From Sepiola atlantica (lineage: Eukaryota; Mollusca; Cephalopoda; Sepiida; Sepiolidae), in assembly GCA_963556195.1 (NCBI GenBank), contig OY744531.1:105773620-105837619 (forward strand): a DNA stretch of 64,000 nt, in the 5' to 3' direction. This document shows, piece by piece, positions 44,690-56,549 of the stretch. The notes below the pieces were generated by a model. It worked only from the letters and a program-made list of their open reading frames with translations. It had not been told where the DNA came from and searched no databases. The translations under genes and the position numbers were made by a program. Position 1 is the first letter of the stretch. The number at the start of each line of letters is the position of its first letter.

Positions 44690-46437
44690 CAAAGACAAAA
44701 CAAAATAATTTGGCTCCAAGTAATTAACATTGCGCACGAAAAGAATAAAATAATTTGACCTCAAAATAATTAAAATTGTCTAGAGAAAAAAACGAAATAA
44801 TTTTACTCCAAATGACTGACCTTGTGCAGGAAATATAAAATAATTTGGCGGCAAGTAATTAACCGTGTCTCAGACAAAACGAGAATGTCTGGCTCCTAAT
44901 AAATAAATTTGTCGCAAACAGAAAGAATAGTTTGGCACCAAATAATTAACATTCTACAGAGTATAAAAAATAATTTGATTCGGAGTAATTAAGCTATTCT
45001 AGTAGAAACAGAATAATTTGGCTCCAAATAATTGTCTAAGAAAAAGAAATAGTTTGGCTCCAAGTAATTCATCTTTGTTAATAATTTGGCTCCTAATAAT
45101 TGCCTAAGAAATAGAAATGGTTTGGCTCCACGTAATACATCTTTGTTAATAATTTGGCTCCAAATAATTGCCTAAGAAAAAGAAATAGTTTGGCTCCAAG
45201 AAATTCATCTTTGTTAATAATTTAGCGCCAAATAATTGCCTAAGAAAAAGAAATAGTTCGGTTCCCAGTAATTCATCTTTGTTAATAATTTGGCTCCAAA
45301 TAATTGCCTAAGAAAAAGAAATAGTTCGGTTCCCAGTAATTCATCTTTGTTAATAATTTGGCTCCAAATAATTGCCTAAGAAAAAGAAATAGTTCGGTTC
45401 CCAGTAATTCATCTTTGTTAATAATTTGGCTCCAAATAATTGCCTAAGAAAAAGAAATGGTTTGGCTCCACGTAATACATCTTTGTTAATAATTTGGCTC
45501 CAAATAATTGCCTAAGAAAAAGAAATAGTTTGGCTCCAAGAAATTCATCTTTGTTAATAATTTAGCGCCAAATAATTGCCTAAGAAAAAGAAATAGTTCG
45601 GTTCCCAGTAATTCATCTTTGTTAATAATTTGGCTCCAAATAATTGCCTACGAAAAAGAAATAGTTTGGCTCCAAGTAATTCATCTTTGTTAATAATTTG
45701 GCTCCTAATAATTGCCTAAGAAATAGAAATGGTTTGGCTCCACGTAATACATCTTTGTTAATAATTTGGCTCCAAATAATTGCCTAAGAAAAAGAAATAG
45801 TTTGGCTCCAAGAAATTCATCTTTGTTAATAATTTAGCGCCAAATAATTGCCTAAGAAAAAGAAATAGTTCGGTTCCCAGTAATTCATCTTTGTTAATAA
45901 TTTGGCTCCAAATAATTGCCTAAGAAAAAGAAATAGTTCGGTTCCCAGTAATTCATCTTTGTTAATAATTTGGCTCCAAATAATTGCCTAAGAAAAAGAA
46001 ATAGTTCGGTTCCCAGTAATTCATCTTTGTTAATAATTTGGCTCCAAATAATTGCCTAAGAAAAAGAAATGGTTTGGCTCCACGTAATACATCTTTGTTA
46101 ATAATTTGGCTCCAAATAATTGCCTAAGAAAAAGAAATAGTTTGGCTCCAAGAAATTCATCTTTGTTAATAATTTAGCGCCAAATAATTGCCTAAGAAAA
46201 AGAAATAGTTCGGTTCCCAGTAATTCATCTTTGTTAATAATTTGGCTCCAAATAATTGCCTAAGAAAAAGAAATAGTTCGGTTCCCAGTAATTCATCTTT
46301 GTTAATAATTTGGCTCCAAATAATTGCCTAAGAAAAAGAAATAGTTTGGCTCCCAGTAATTCATCTTTGTTAATAATTTGGCTCCAAATAATTGCCTAAG
46401 AAAAAGAAATAGTTTGGCTCCAAGTAATTTATCTTAA
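44690..46437 (+). repeat. 68-bp minisatellite, about 21 good copies plus decayed copies on the left
   Basis: The unit is TTGGCTCCAAATAATTGCCT, AAGAAAAAGAAATAGTTCGG, TTCCCAGTAATTCATCTTTG and TTAATAAT. Regular copies run from about 45013. The stretch 44690-45013 holds diverged forms (AATAATTTGACCTC, AATAATTTTACTCC). The AGCGCC variant starts at 45224, 45564, 45836 and 46176: 340, 272 and 340 bp apart, so a 612-bp (9-unit) block is repeated. Confidence 0.96.
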
Positions 46438-46639
46438 TTAGGAAAAACTGAAATAGACCCCTAATAAATCGACTCTCAGCCTTTTCTATAAATACTATTA
46501 TGGCATGTGTTCTTCAGATTCATGTGATCTATTCCCCGCTTCTTTTGTTCCAGCTTGTTTGACTCGTTGGTCTAGTGGTCTCCATTAATTTGGTGTTTTG
46601 TTACCTCATTCTAATACAGCTTCCTATTCCAGTAGATTC

Positions 46640-46825
46640 TTTCAAAAAACCGCAGGCTTTTTGGAACTCTCTTCCTGCTGACTGTTTTCCTCCTACCTAT
46701 AATCTTGGTCTTTTCAAGACTACGGTCAATAGGCATCTGTTTTTTTTCGATAATCATATTTGTTCTTGCTAGCTCCTTACATCAAGTGGCTTCATGCCTT
46801 GTCTGGAGCGATTTCCATTAAACAA
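46640..46825 (+). mobile_element. LINE family C, 3' end
   Basis: The frame reads FKKPQAFWNSLPADCFPPTY then LGLFKTTVNRHLFF and ends at TAG. This is the end of a Jockey/CR1-type ORF2 but differs from families A and B. The 3' UTR has ATCAAGTGGCTTCATGCCTT and GTCTGGAGCGATTTCC. Confidence 0.82.
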
Positions 46826-47689
46826 AAATGGTTCAAAATAATAACCTTGTCTAGGACGAACCGACATCATTGGCTCTGACCCTACGTATCATATTCATTT
46901 TCATTATACGAATGACATTAATTTGCCCCGGGCAGTAGAAGATGACCTTGCTTATGTCAAAACCTCTTTCAACCCTAACCTTCAACTGCAGAGCAGTGCA
47001 GGTTCACCTGTACTGCTGTTAGGGGTAGCGAAACAATTTGTGCGAGCTGAGATGCGGACGACATTAAGCGTTTGATGCACGACGTTGTTGGCAATTTGCG
47101 TCTGCAAGCTGACTGACTCGTCAAAGAATCCGAGATATGTTACCATGTCCCGATATAATCGGTGTTGGTATTTAGCGTTGAATGTCAGACAAAACAAAGA
47201 CACATAATCGTAGATGTGCGCACACATTACTCTTCTCTTACACACACACACACATACATACATACATATATCAAGGGAGGCGCGAGAGCGCTCTATCCCT
47301 TAATAAACACACGAATGGCCTATGCTGGAAATCTCATTTCTTTGATCAATCATAACTCAAAAACCAATAAACCAAATTAGTTAAAACTTTGCACAAAATT
47401 TTTATTTGATAGGTTCTATAAGTGTGTAGAATTTCAGCATCATTAGTCAGGGCAACCCAGAGATCCAGAAAGTTCAATCATGAAATCATGTTATCTGTGT
47501 GTACGTACGTACATATGTGTCACCCTGTATCTCATCAACTATTTGATGGATTCAGCTGATTTTTGGCAGAGATAGAGGTTCTAGGGTCTAGTTGATGGCA
47601 TTTTAATTTCAGTTTACCATATACCTTAGTTTTCCAGAAAATTCCGAAAAACCTCAAAAATGACCATTGTATTGAGGCATAGCCCTTAC
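46826..47689. other. Non-coding spacer
   Basis: A short CA/TACA tract (47240-47270). No gene recognised; the 93-codon minus frame (46982-47263) has no domain I know. Confidence 0.5.
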
Positions 47690-47702
47690 AAAAGTAGTGA
47701 CA

Positions 47703-48094
47703 TTCCATGATAAATGCCAGTATACTGAAATCATATGCCTTTAATAGGGTTAAGATGAAAATTCATATACACTAAATGTACAAAAGCAAGGGAATTCCCA
47801 AATTTTTACACTTTTATTGTCATTAAGGGTATGACTACATATCACCCAAACCATTTCATTATCACATCACTACAGTATAAATCTCTATGCATGATTGGAT
47901 GAAGTGTGTGAGGTGTGCTGAAGAAAAATTCCTACCAGTAAAATACATAGCCCTGTTGTGCTCGCATACCCTTAATGACAATAAAAATGTAAACATTTGG
48001 GAATTTCCTTGCATTTGTACATTTAGTGTATATGAATTTTCATCTTAACCCTATTAAGGGCATATGATTTCAGTATACTGGCATTTTTCATGGA

Positions 48095-48096
<2 letters not shown>
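47703..48096. mobile_element. Foldback element with arms of about 130 bp
   Basis: ATGCCAGTATACTGAAATCA at 47715 mirrors TGATTTCAGTATACTGGCAT ending near 48087. The arms include AGGGTTAAGATGAAAATTCA and CATTAAGGGTATG. The ATTCCATG/CATGGAAT ends abut a TA microsatellite on the right. Confidence 0.85.

Positions 48097-48098
<2 letters not shown>

Positions 48099-48150
<52 letters not shown>
48099..48150. repeat. TA microsatellite
   Basis: About 52 bp of TA. Confidence 0.98.
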
Positions 48151-48153
<3 letters not shown>

Positions 48154-48235
48154 AATTATAACTAAAAGGTAAACTTTTAGAGAGTTGGACCTATTGTGAA
48201 ATAAGGAAAGCTCAATATACTGGATAGAGCAAAAA

Positions 48236-48533
<298 letters not shown>

Positions 48534-48634
48534 CTAGCCAAGTTCTACCGCTCATACTTTGAAATCTTTAAAATGTATACATTTATATAAGAACGGGTTT
48601 ACATGGAAATGAAAGCACTAAAGTACCTTTCGTA

Positions 48635-48636
<2 letters not shown>

Positions 48637-48688
<52 letters not shown>
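48637..48688. repeat. TA microsatellite
   Basis: About 50 bp of TA preceded by CGTACCATA, as at 48425. Confidence 0.98.
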
Positions 48689-48691
<3 letters not shown>

Positions 48692-48819
48692 ATGATGGAC
48701 TCTCCCATCGATTGCGACGTATGAGGTTCCAACAGCTTTAATTTGTGTCTAGATCGTTCGTGACACCTGAGTCCGGCAAGAGACCTGCAAGGAAAGCCGC
48801 AGACAGTGCAAGAGTGTGA

Positions 48820-48875
<56 letters not shown>
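48820..48875. repeat. TA microsatellite
   Basis: About 55 bp of TA. Confidence 0.98.
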
Positions 48876-48877
<2 letters not shown>

Positions 48878-49029
48878 TAGAAAATATATGCTCCCTCCGG
48901 TCGCATATTTTTGCTAGGCTTAGAGGATGATATATTGATGAACTAACTACATAAACTGACACCCGCAAAGGAGAAGGTAATGACTAAGAGGATTATATGA
49001 CGAACGAACACTTCCCTCCAAAAGTAGGA

Positions 49030-49090
49030 GTTGTTTTATGGAAATCGCTCCAGACAAGGCATGCAGCCACTTGATGTAAGAAGCTAAAAA
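49030..49090 (-). mobile_element. LINE family C 3'-UTR fragment
   Basis: GGAAATCGCTCCAGACAAGG and CATGCAGCCACTTGATGTAA are the antisense of 46780-46820. Confidence 0.75.
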
Positions 49091-50541
49091 AATACCACTT
49101 CAAGGTTAAAAACTCACCAACAATAAGTGTTAGATGGATAGATTCCGACATAGAAAACAGCCATTCTTACCCCTTTGTCAGAAACATCGCTCATGAAATG
49201 TGAGTACTAAAGGACGAAATAAGGGAAGCTAGATTTCCGAGGCTGCCGAAAGTAAACCCAAGGTCTATTTTTTACTCTCCTTTGTTAGATGGATTGATTC
49301 TGATCCAGAAAACAGCCAATAAGGGAAGCGAGAGTTACAAAGCTGCGGAAAGTAAACCAAAAGTTAGTCACTTTCTTCTCTCATAAACTGCCTGAGATTT
49401 GTAATAATGGAGCAAACATAACTTAATATATAAAAATATAATTTATTCATAAATTCTGAAGAACAATGAAAAAAACTCGAGAGTCTGACTGAGTTCGGCG
49501 AGCATGCCACGCACGTCTGTCGCATACGCCAGCAAAAACTGAACTGAATTACAACCTGTCGTGGATAATAAACTAAAATAATAAATAAAAGTTTATAAAA
49601 ACAACAACAAAAAAAAGAAACGAAAGGAAATGAGAGTGACGTCATTTCGAATGTTTGACACGAGAAACCCTTAAATGCAGATGACATTGGGAAATGGCTT
49701 GACAAATGAAAAAACAAAAATAGTTCATAAAAAAAATACAAGAAACACATTGAAAACGAAAACAACTATTTATTTATGGTCATATGACATATTTTTGACA
49801 CGAAGAATGAAGCAATCAAAGAAAATAAAACCATCTATTGTATAGGTATGATCTGAAACTGACCCCCTAAAAAAGGAACTAGAAACGCTTATAAGATAGG
49901 AGTGTAATTCGGAATGGAAAATGTGTATTAGTTGAGATGCAGAATTGAAATCTGAAAACCACGAAAGAAAGATAATTGCCCAATCGAAAAGTGATGAGAA
50001 CACCTGAGACTTATAAATACCTGGGAAATCTAGAAATGGACACCATCAAGTCAACACCATCAAGTCAACACCATCAAGTCAACACAAACGAAAGAATTTG
50101 TTAAAAAAAAAAGAATACCTGGGCAGTAGAAGAAAGTTCTTTAAAACGAAATTATATAGCAAAAACATGAAAAAAGAAATAAATACTTGGACAGTATCCC
50201 TAGAAAGATACTCTGGACCCTTCATCAAGTAGACAAAAGAAGAACTAAGGCATATATATCAAAGAACCAGTAAACTAAATGACCGTGCACAAAAAAGCTG
50301 TACCCGACGAATGATACTAACTATGTAAAAAGAAAAAAAAAAGGGAATGAGGACTTGTAAGTATTGAAAACTGTGTTGACAATATGGTTAGAAACATATA
50401 ACAAGAAAGGAAGACAGGCTGATTACCGCCGTCAAAACTGGCACTTTTAATACTTTTGATTATCTGAAGAGGAGTTTTTTTTTAAAGAAAACTCCCTATC
50501 AAATTTGTCAATTACATGACAAAACAAAAAATTACATGAAA

Positions 50542-50684
50542 ATTATCCTAAACCTATCGCTGACATATGCAATATTATGAGATGTCACATTATCCTAAAC
50601 CTTATCGCTGACATATGAAATATTATAGGATGTCACATTATCCTAAACCTTATCGCTGACATATGAAATATTATGGGATGTCAC
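50542..50684 (+). repeat. 48-bp tandem repeat, three copies
   Basis: ATTATCCTAAACCTTATCGC, TGACATATGAAATATTATGG and GATGTCAC repeat with few changes. Confidence 0.9.
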
Positions 50685-51488
50685 TAGATGGCAGAAAATT
50701 AAACCTAACCGTCTATATTTTATGAATATCGATAGAAACAGAGATGATGTCACGTTTGGGAATTTTTTTCGATGAGGATTGTAGTTGAACATGGGAATCT
50801 TTATCAAGATAAAGATGACCACATACAGATTCTCAAGTTCGACTAGAAAGTTAGGGTTAAGGGTTAGGTTCTTAAATTCGAAAGGATACAGCATAAGAAA
50901 GTCAAGTTTACATCGATGGAAACGTTGTAAATATAGCAACTACGATAAGAACAGAATTCCTAATAAGACAAATAGTATAAAATATCGCAGGTCTCTTAAT
51001 ATTTATGGCAATTTCTGCAATGTAAGCTTTAAAATATTCATGAAATTCACCAAATGCAAGAAACTTGAAATCAAAATAAAACGGATGTTTTACATGAAAA
51101 CAACAAAACACCATTTTCATTTGGTTTTCTCATCTCGTTTTTTTCTCATCTCGTTTTTTTTTTACAGATTTGACTTAAAAGTAACATTCATACTTGAGGA
51201 GACCACACGTACGAAAATAAAGTCTTGTGTGAAGCTAGAAATGCGATGCGAACGAAGTAAAAAGTTACTAGTTATTTTTAAGCTACTCTCTTTCTTTCTC
51301 CACTCATTTAGCTTATTCTTTCCTTTTATTTGTCCCTGAAAAAACATGATTTCACAGAAAGGTGTTAATTCGACATCTTCAACCAACGAAAATGATTCCC
51401 GATCGTTCGAAATGATTCTTTTAGTGAGCCAATGTAAAATACCAATTTCTCATAAAAACAGAAAACTCAATAACCAAAGACCAAGACT

Positions 51489-51550
51489 AGGTTAGGGTTA
51501 GGGTTAGAGTTAGAGTTAGAGTTGGGGTTAGAGTTAGAGTTAGGGTTAGG
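51489..51550 (+). repeat. Degenerate TTAGGG/TTAGAG tract
   Basis: About ten hexamers mixing TTAGGG, TTAGAG and TTGGGG. Confidence 0.9.
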
Positions 51551-51730
51551 CAAGAAAACGACTAATCCACTTGCACACACATATACTCGGGCACTGATAA
51601 ACGGTAACATATTCACACAATGACAAAAGTCGCACACGCACAATGTTTCCTAGACGTACACACACATACTCACGCATTAATAAATATACACACAATTGTG
51701 GAAAACTAATGGCTACTCAACTCAGTCAGA

Positions 51731-52051
51731 TCAAAGTGTAGTATCTGTTCCGATGGATACTGCACCCCATAGACTGGTATTGTCTTGGCCTTCGGGGCTT
51801 GATTTACGCCGATCTATGGGTCTGTCCTGTGCAGTTCTAAGAGGTCCACCCTCCCAGGCTTCGCCTCCCCTCTTTGGGGAGGAGTAAGTTTATTACTTAC
51901 TGCCTGAGGCGCCCCTACCGGGGAATGCCGACGGGGCTGCCCAGGCAATTTTTAAACCCCACTTTCCCGACCCGATCTTGGGTCACATCTTACTTGTGGG
52001 AGTAAGATAAAAACTGGCCTTGTGCCTAACTCCTGGCGAGGAGTAAATCAA
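51731..52051 (+). mobile_element. U2-headed SINE-like element, copy D2, with perfect 17-bp target duplication
   Basis: TACTCAACTCAGTCAGA occurs at 51714-51730 and again at 52052-52068, exactly bounding the element. The head TCAAAGTGTAGTATCTGTTC matches the 5' part of U2 snRNA, including GTAGTA, which pairs with the intron branch site. The body has a CTTGGCCTTCGGGGC hairpin, CAGGCTTCGCCTCCC and GAATGCCGACGGGGCTGC. It ends GGAGTAAATCAA, without a long poly-A. A long target duplication means LINE-type retroposition. SINEs with U1/U2-derived heads have been described in crocodilians; I do not know of this family from molluscs. Confidence 0.88.
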
Positions 52052-52116
52052 TACTCAACTCAGTCAGAAAGGAGGGGAAATCTCACACGACTTTATTTAT
52101 ACGATTTTATAGTAGT

Positions 52117-52506
52117 TTTGTTTGCGGGATTTTGTGAATTCACGTCTGAATATGGTACCCAAGACACGCTGACCTGCGACACAGGTTAGTCCGTCACACA
52201 ATGAATCGTTTGAACTTTCTTTCGGGGATAATAATCCTCACAATGGTTGACTAAGTAAAGCCCACGTTAGATTTAAGAATCCCGGGCAAAATCGGGTCGG
52301 GACGGCTAGCAATACATAAATGAATTATGTTTGTTTTTTGAATGCGTTCTTTCGTTTGAATGAGTTATTTATTATTTTTAAAAGATTTTATTCGTTATTT
52401 CTTTTTACTGATTTTTTAGATATTGTTTTGTTTGCGAGATTTCATGAACCCTCGTCCGAATATGTTACCCAAGTAACAGACACGTTGGCCCGCGACACAG
52501 GCAAGT
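52117..52506 (+). repeat. Duplicated segment of about 80 bp
   Basis: 52117-52189 (TTTTGTTTGCGGGATTTTGT to GCGACACAGGT) recurs diverged at 52425-52506 (TTTTGTTTGCGAGATTTCAT to CGCGACACAGGC). Content unknown. Confidence 0.75.
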
Positions 52507-53625
52507 GATAACAAAATCGGTATGGTGGTTCCTCATGAAATGGTTGATATGTAACGGACAAACCGAAACAGATTTCAGCAAAAGTATAGTATAGTTAACA
52601 GCGTACACAAAAAGGAAAAAAAACTAAAAAACAAATATACAACAAATAACTTTTACCAAACGCAAGAAAAATTTCATTTCTATCGTTCTGAAACTTCTTG
52701 TAAGTGTTTTTTTTTAATTATTTCAAAATTTGTTCCGTTGCCTTGTAAAAATGGATCCAAGATAAGTGCCGACAATTTCTTTATGTTTAGCTTCTATGTC
52801 GTATGTTTAACAACTGAAAAATTTTTGGGGAAAAAATACAACCAATAACTGTCACCAACCGCATTAAAATTTAATTTTCGACCATTTTTTTCCACGTTTG
52901 GTAAAAGTTATTTATTGTATATTTGTTTTCCCCCGTTTTTTTTTTGCGCTGTTAACTATTCTACCCTTTTGCCCAGATTTCGATCTTATCTGTCGACGAA
53001 AAGGACACATTTTCTTTTTTCCCGACGAAAACATTGCAGACTCAAGTTACAGATGGTCTGTCACAAAAGCAATTATTTCTTCTATTCGTTTTCTCGGCTG
53101 CGTCTGTTAACGCTGGCTACAAAATAGAACTGACCGGTCAAAGGAAGCCGGAGAAGTTGATACTCCGGTTCAGGTTTCAACAATTTTCTTCTTTTCTTTC
53201 TTTTTCATTTTTTTTTCTCCACGCGGTGCGGGGGGGGGGGGGGGGGACAACAACAACAGCAACAACAACAACTTGAAGGTTATTTTCTGAGTCATCCGAG
53301 ATTTCTTTTCTTTTTTGATTCCATTTGAAAAAAAAAATCGTTTTTTCTGTGTGTGTGTTTTTTTTTAACCAGAGAAACCAGGTCAGTTCGGTCGCAAACG
53401 GTTCAAAATCGAACAATGGTTCAAAAAAAAAAGACGCGTCGGTGGTTAACGTAACAACAATACCATGTCTGTAATTAGTACTCAAGCAGAGGCGATACTA
53501 TCTACCTTCGACACCCCAATTCCAACCGAGGTGGGTCCTGGAAAGGGATGGTTTAAGCAGCGCCTTGGAGGCCTCTTGGTTTTGTTCTTCCTCCTCTTAC
53601 TGAACATTGTATAGGTTTTATTTAC
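52507..53625. other. Non-coding; G-run and CAA tract
   Basis: A run of about 18 G at 53229-53246 is followed by CAACAACAACAGCAACAACA. No gene recognised. Confidence 0.5.
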
Positions 53626-54056
53626 ACCTCCCCAGGAGTTAGGCACAAGGCCAGTTTTATCTTACTCCCACAAGTAAGATGTGACCCAAGATCGGGTCGG
53701 GAAAGTGGGGGTTGAAAAGCCAGCGCCCGAGAGGTGAGCACTCTGGCCATTTAAAAATTGCCTGGGCAGCCCCGTCGGCATTCCCCGGTAGGGGCGCCTC
53801 AGACAGTAAGCAATAAACTTACTCCTCCCCAAAGAGGGGAGGCAAAGCCTGGGAGGATGGACCTCCTAGAACAGCACAGGACAGGCGTGCAGTATCCATC
53901 GGAACAGATACTACACTTTGATCTTAGCCAAAACCAGTCTATGGGGTGCAGTATCCATCGGAACAGATACTACACTTTGATCTTAGCCAAAACCAGTCTA
54001 TGGGGTGCAGTATCCATCGGAACAGATACTACACTTTGATCTTAGCCAAAAGGCCA
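53626..54056 (-). mobile_element. U2-headed SINE-like element, copy D3, with a head trimer
   Basis: On the minus strand, GGCCTTTTGGCTAAGATCAA starts the head, close to the 5' region of U2 snRNA. The 59-bp head segment, ending with CACCCCATAGACTGG, is present three times in tandem (junctions at 53934 and 53993) before the body. The body (AGGCTTTGCCTCCC, GGGGAATGCCGACGGGGC, CCCGACCCGATCTTGGGTCA) matches D2 in order. The tail ends near 53626 at GCCTAACTCCTGGGGAGG. No clear target duplication is seen. Confidence 0.87.
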
Positions 54057-54760
54057 GGTTTCTTTTAACGATAATATATTTTTTTAAAATCCCACAAAAA
54101 ACGTTACTGCGCATTTCGTTAGTCTGATCCGAAACAGTTGTTATAGGGTATCTTTTACGACGCTCAGCAGAGTAAAAACGCTAAAAACGCTAAAAACAAA
54201 TATACAACAAATAAAAGTAACTGTAGGCTGTAAAAGTTATTTTCAAACTTGCCTGTGGCATTTGTTTGTATTTTTAGACCGTTACAACCGCTATTTATTA
54301 GAAATCAATAGTTTTGTCACTGGAATTTGAAAAAAAAAATGGCCGATTTTTTTTTGGGGGGGGGGGGAGGCTTTGGTAAAAATGCACCTGAATCGGCCAA
54401 TTGAATTTTGGGAAAAGTCGTGGGAAAAAAAAACAAGAAATTTTTTTTTACATCTAATAAAAACACATTTATAATACGTAAAAATAGAAACAAATTACAT
54501 AGGTAAGTAGAAAAATATCTATTCTCGTCGCAGGTCAACTTCACTTGTTGCAAATTTATGTTTTTAAACCCTTTCTCTTCTTTTTTTGGACCCCGTTCGC
54601 GACTCTGCTGAGCGTCGTAAAAGATACCCGTTGTTATACTAATAATTTTTTTTTTTTTTTTTTGCGATCTGTTCATTTTTGGAAGAGTCTGGCCTATTAC
54701 AGGAGAATTGTTATGGATGAACTAAAAATGATAATAAAATATACGACTTAATGAAAAACA
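54057..54760. other. Non-coding spacer
   Basis: A G-run at 54356-54368 and T-runs. GACGCTCAGCAGAGT (54159) mirrors ACTCTGCTGAGCGTC (54601), with CAACAG/GTTATA context on both sides, which hints at an old foldback of about 450 bp. No gene. Confidence 0.45.
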
Positions 54761-54762
54761 TC

Positions 54763-54876
54763 TCGCTGCGCAGCTCCCAATTTAGGTTGACCCCCTCAAA
54801 AACAGTGTCACCCTTTTTCTCAGTAGCCCCTTACGTCTACAGTGGCAGCCTGCCTTGTTTGGGGGGAACTATGTTA
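54763..54876 (+). mobile_element. LINE family A 3'-end fragment
   Basis: ACATCTCGCTGCGCAGCTCC, CCTTACGTCTACAGTGGC and GCCTGCCTTGTTTGGGG give the family A 3' end, followed by an A-run. Confidence 0.88.
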
Positions 54877-54956
54877 AAAAATAAAAATTAAAAAGTATTG
54901 AAATTCATATCAAATGATAAGGCCGTTATTTATCTCTTTTTTCGCACCCTCTCAAC

Positions 54957-55277
54957 AACAGCTGCACTCCGAGCAGTTTGGGGCCTGCACGAACGCTGGT
55001 CACTCTCCGCTGATGTGCGGCCATTTTTGAATCGGTTGAACCACTCCTTAATTTGTGTTACACACATCGCATCTTCTCTAAACACCTGCTGAATCTAACG
55101 CGACGGCGGAGATGAACACCATTCCAAAAGAAGACTTCCAGAGGTGTTTCCGGCAGTGGATGGATCGGTAGGCTAGATGTGTGCAAGTCACAAGGTGTCT
55201 ACTTAGTCCCAACCCCGTCACGTGTTTGAAATATTTTTCTGGCCTAAGATCGGATACTTTTTAGACAGGCCTCGTAT
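54957..55277. mobile_element. Mariner-like remnant, inverted relative of 5360-5725
   Basis: GCTGATGTGCGGCCATTTTT and AATCGGTTGAACCACTCCTT are the antisense of the plus-strand segment at 5600-5650. ATTCCAAAAGAAGACTTCCA and CGGCAGTGGATGGATCGGT mirror 5470-5545. The right end TTTTTAGACAGGCCTCGTA mirrors the 5360 terminus. It has the same internal rearrangement as the first copy, so the rearranged form itself transposed. Confidence 0.78.
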
Positions 55278-55504
55278 TACAATGAAGACTTTTCTGGAGA
55301 AATAAAAACCCACTGGCCTGAGCGAGCATCATGGTGCACAAACGTTGTGAATGTTTAATCAGCAATTGATGGATGACTCAAGACACAAGACTAGAAGCAG
55401 GGCGCATATGTTTCCGATTAATTATTGAAAAACGTTTAAACATTTGCCAAATTATTGTTATATGGCATTTTATATCATGAGGCTAAGAATGTGCGTTTTG
55501 GACT

Positions 55505-56549
55505 ATTTGTCTATATGTGATTATGTGTATATGTGACTATTTGTGTATATGTGAGTATTTGTGTATATGTGAGTATTTGTGTATATGTGAGTATTTGTGT
55601 ATATGTGACTATTTGTGTATATGTGAGCATTTGTGTATATGTGACTATTTGTGTATATGTGAGTATTTGTGTATATGTGAGTATTTGTGTATATGTGAGT
55701 ATTTGTGTATATGTGAGTATTTGTGTATATGTGAATATTTGTGTATATGTGACTATTTGTGTATATGTGACTATTTGTGTATATGTGACTATTTGTGTAT
55801 ATGTGAGTATTTATGTATATGTGAGTATTTGTGTATATGTGAGTATTTGTGTATATGTGAGTATTTGTGTATATGTGACTATTTGTGTATATGTGAGTAT
55901 TTGTGTATATGTGACTATTTGTGTATATGTGAGCATTTGTGTATATGTGACTATTTGTGTATATGTGAGTATTTGTGTATATGTGACTATTTGTGTATAT
56001 GTGAGCATTTGTGTATATGTGACTATTTGTGTATATGTGAGTATTTGTGTATATGTGAGTATTTGTGTATATGTGAGTATTTGTGTATATGTGACTATTT
56101 GTGTATATGTGAGTATTTATGTATATGTGAGTATTTGTGTATATGTGAGTATTTGTGTATATGTGAGTATTTGTGTATATGTGACTATTTGTGTATATGT
56201 GAGTATTTGTGTATATGTGACTATTTGTGTATATGTGAGCATTTGTGTATATGTGACTATTTGTGTATATGTGAGTATTTGTGTATATGTGAGTATTTAT
56301 GTATATGTGACTATTTGTGTATATGTGATTATTTGTGTATATGTGATTATTTGTGTATATGTGACTATTTGTGTATATGTGATTATTTGTGTATATGTGA
56401 CTATTTGTGTATATGTGAGTATTTGTGTATATGTGAGTATTTGTGTATATGTGACTATTTGTGTATATGTGAGTATTTGTGTATATGTGATTATTTGTGT
56501 ATATGTGACTATTTGTGTATATGTGACTATTTGTGTATATGTGAGTATT
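55505..56549 (+). repeat. 18-bp minisatellite, about 58 copies
   Basis: The unit is GTGAGTATTTGTGTATAT, with variants GACTAT, GATTAT, GAGCAT and TTTATG. GAGCAT starts at 55625, 55931 and 56237 (306 bp apart, 17 units). TTTATG starts at 55810 and 56116 (also 306). With an 18-bp unit, several frames stay open (CEYLCI repeats on plus); these are artefacts. Confidence 0.98.

Larger units (their letters stand above)
49091..51713. other. Non-coding 2.6 kb with small tandem repeats
   Basis: No gene recognised. It contains three copies of ACCATCAAGTCAACA (about 50040-50085), three copies of a 48-bp unit (ATTATCCTAAACCTTATCGC and following; starts at 50542, 50589 and 50637) and a TTAGGG/TTAGAG tract (51489-51550). 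A 184-codon plus-strand frame (50785-51339) is the longest one not explained by repeats. It is Lys/Ser/Phe-rich without a domain, so I do not call it a gene. Confidence 0.5.

Noticed and set aside
50785..51339. 184-codon plus-strand frame, the longest not explained by a tandem repeat
   Set aside because: There is no domain, the composition is that of AT-rich DNA, and several opposing frames overlap it. It cannot be excluded as a lineage-specific exon, but nothing supports it.
53876..54056. A functional U2 snRNA gene cluster
   Set aside because: Only the first 35-40 bases resemble U2. The later stem-loops and Sm site of U2 are absent, and the body matches the other SINE-like copies.
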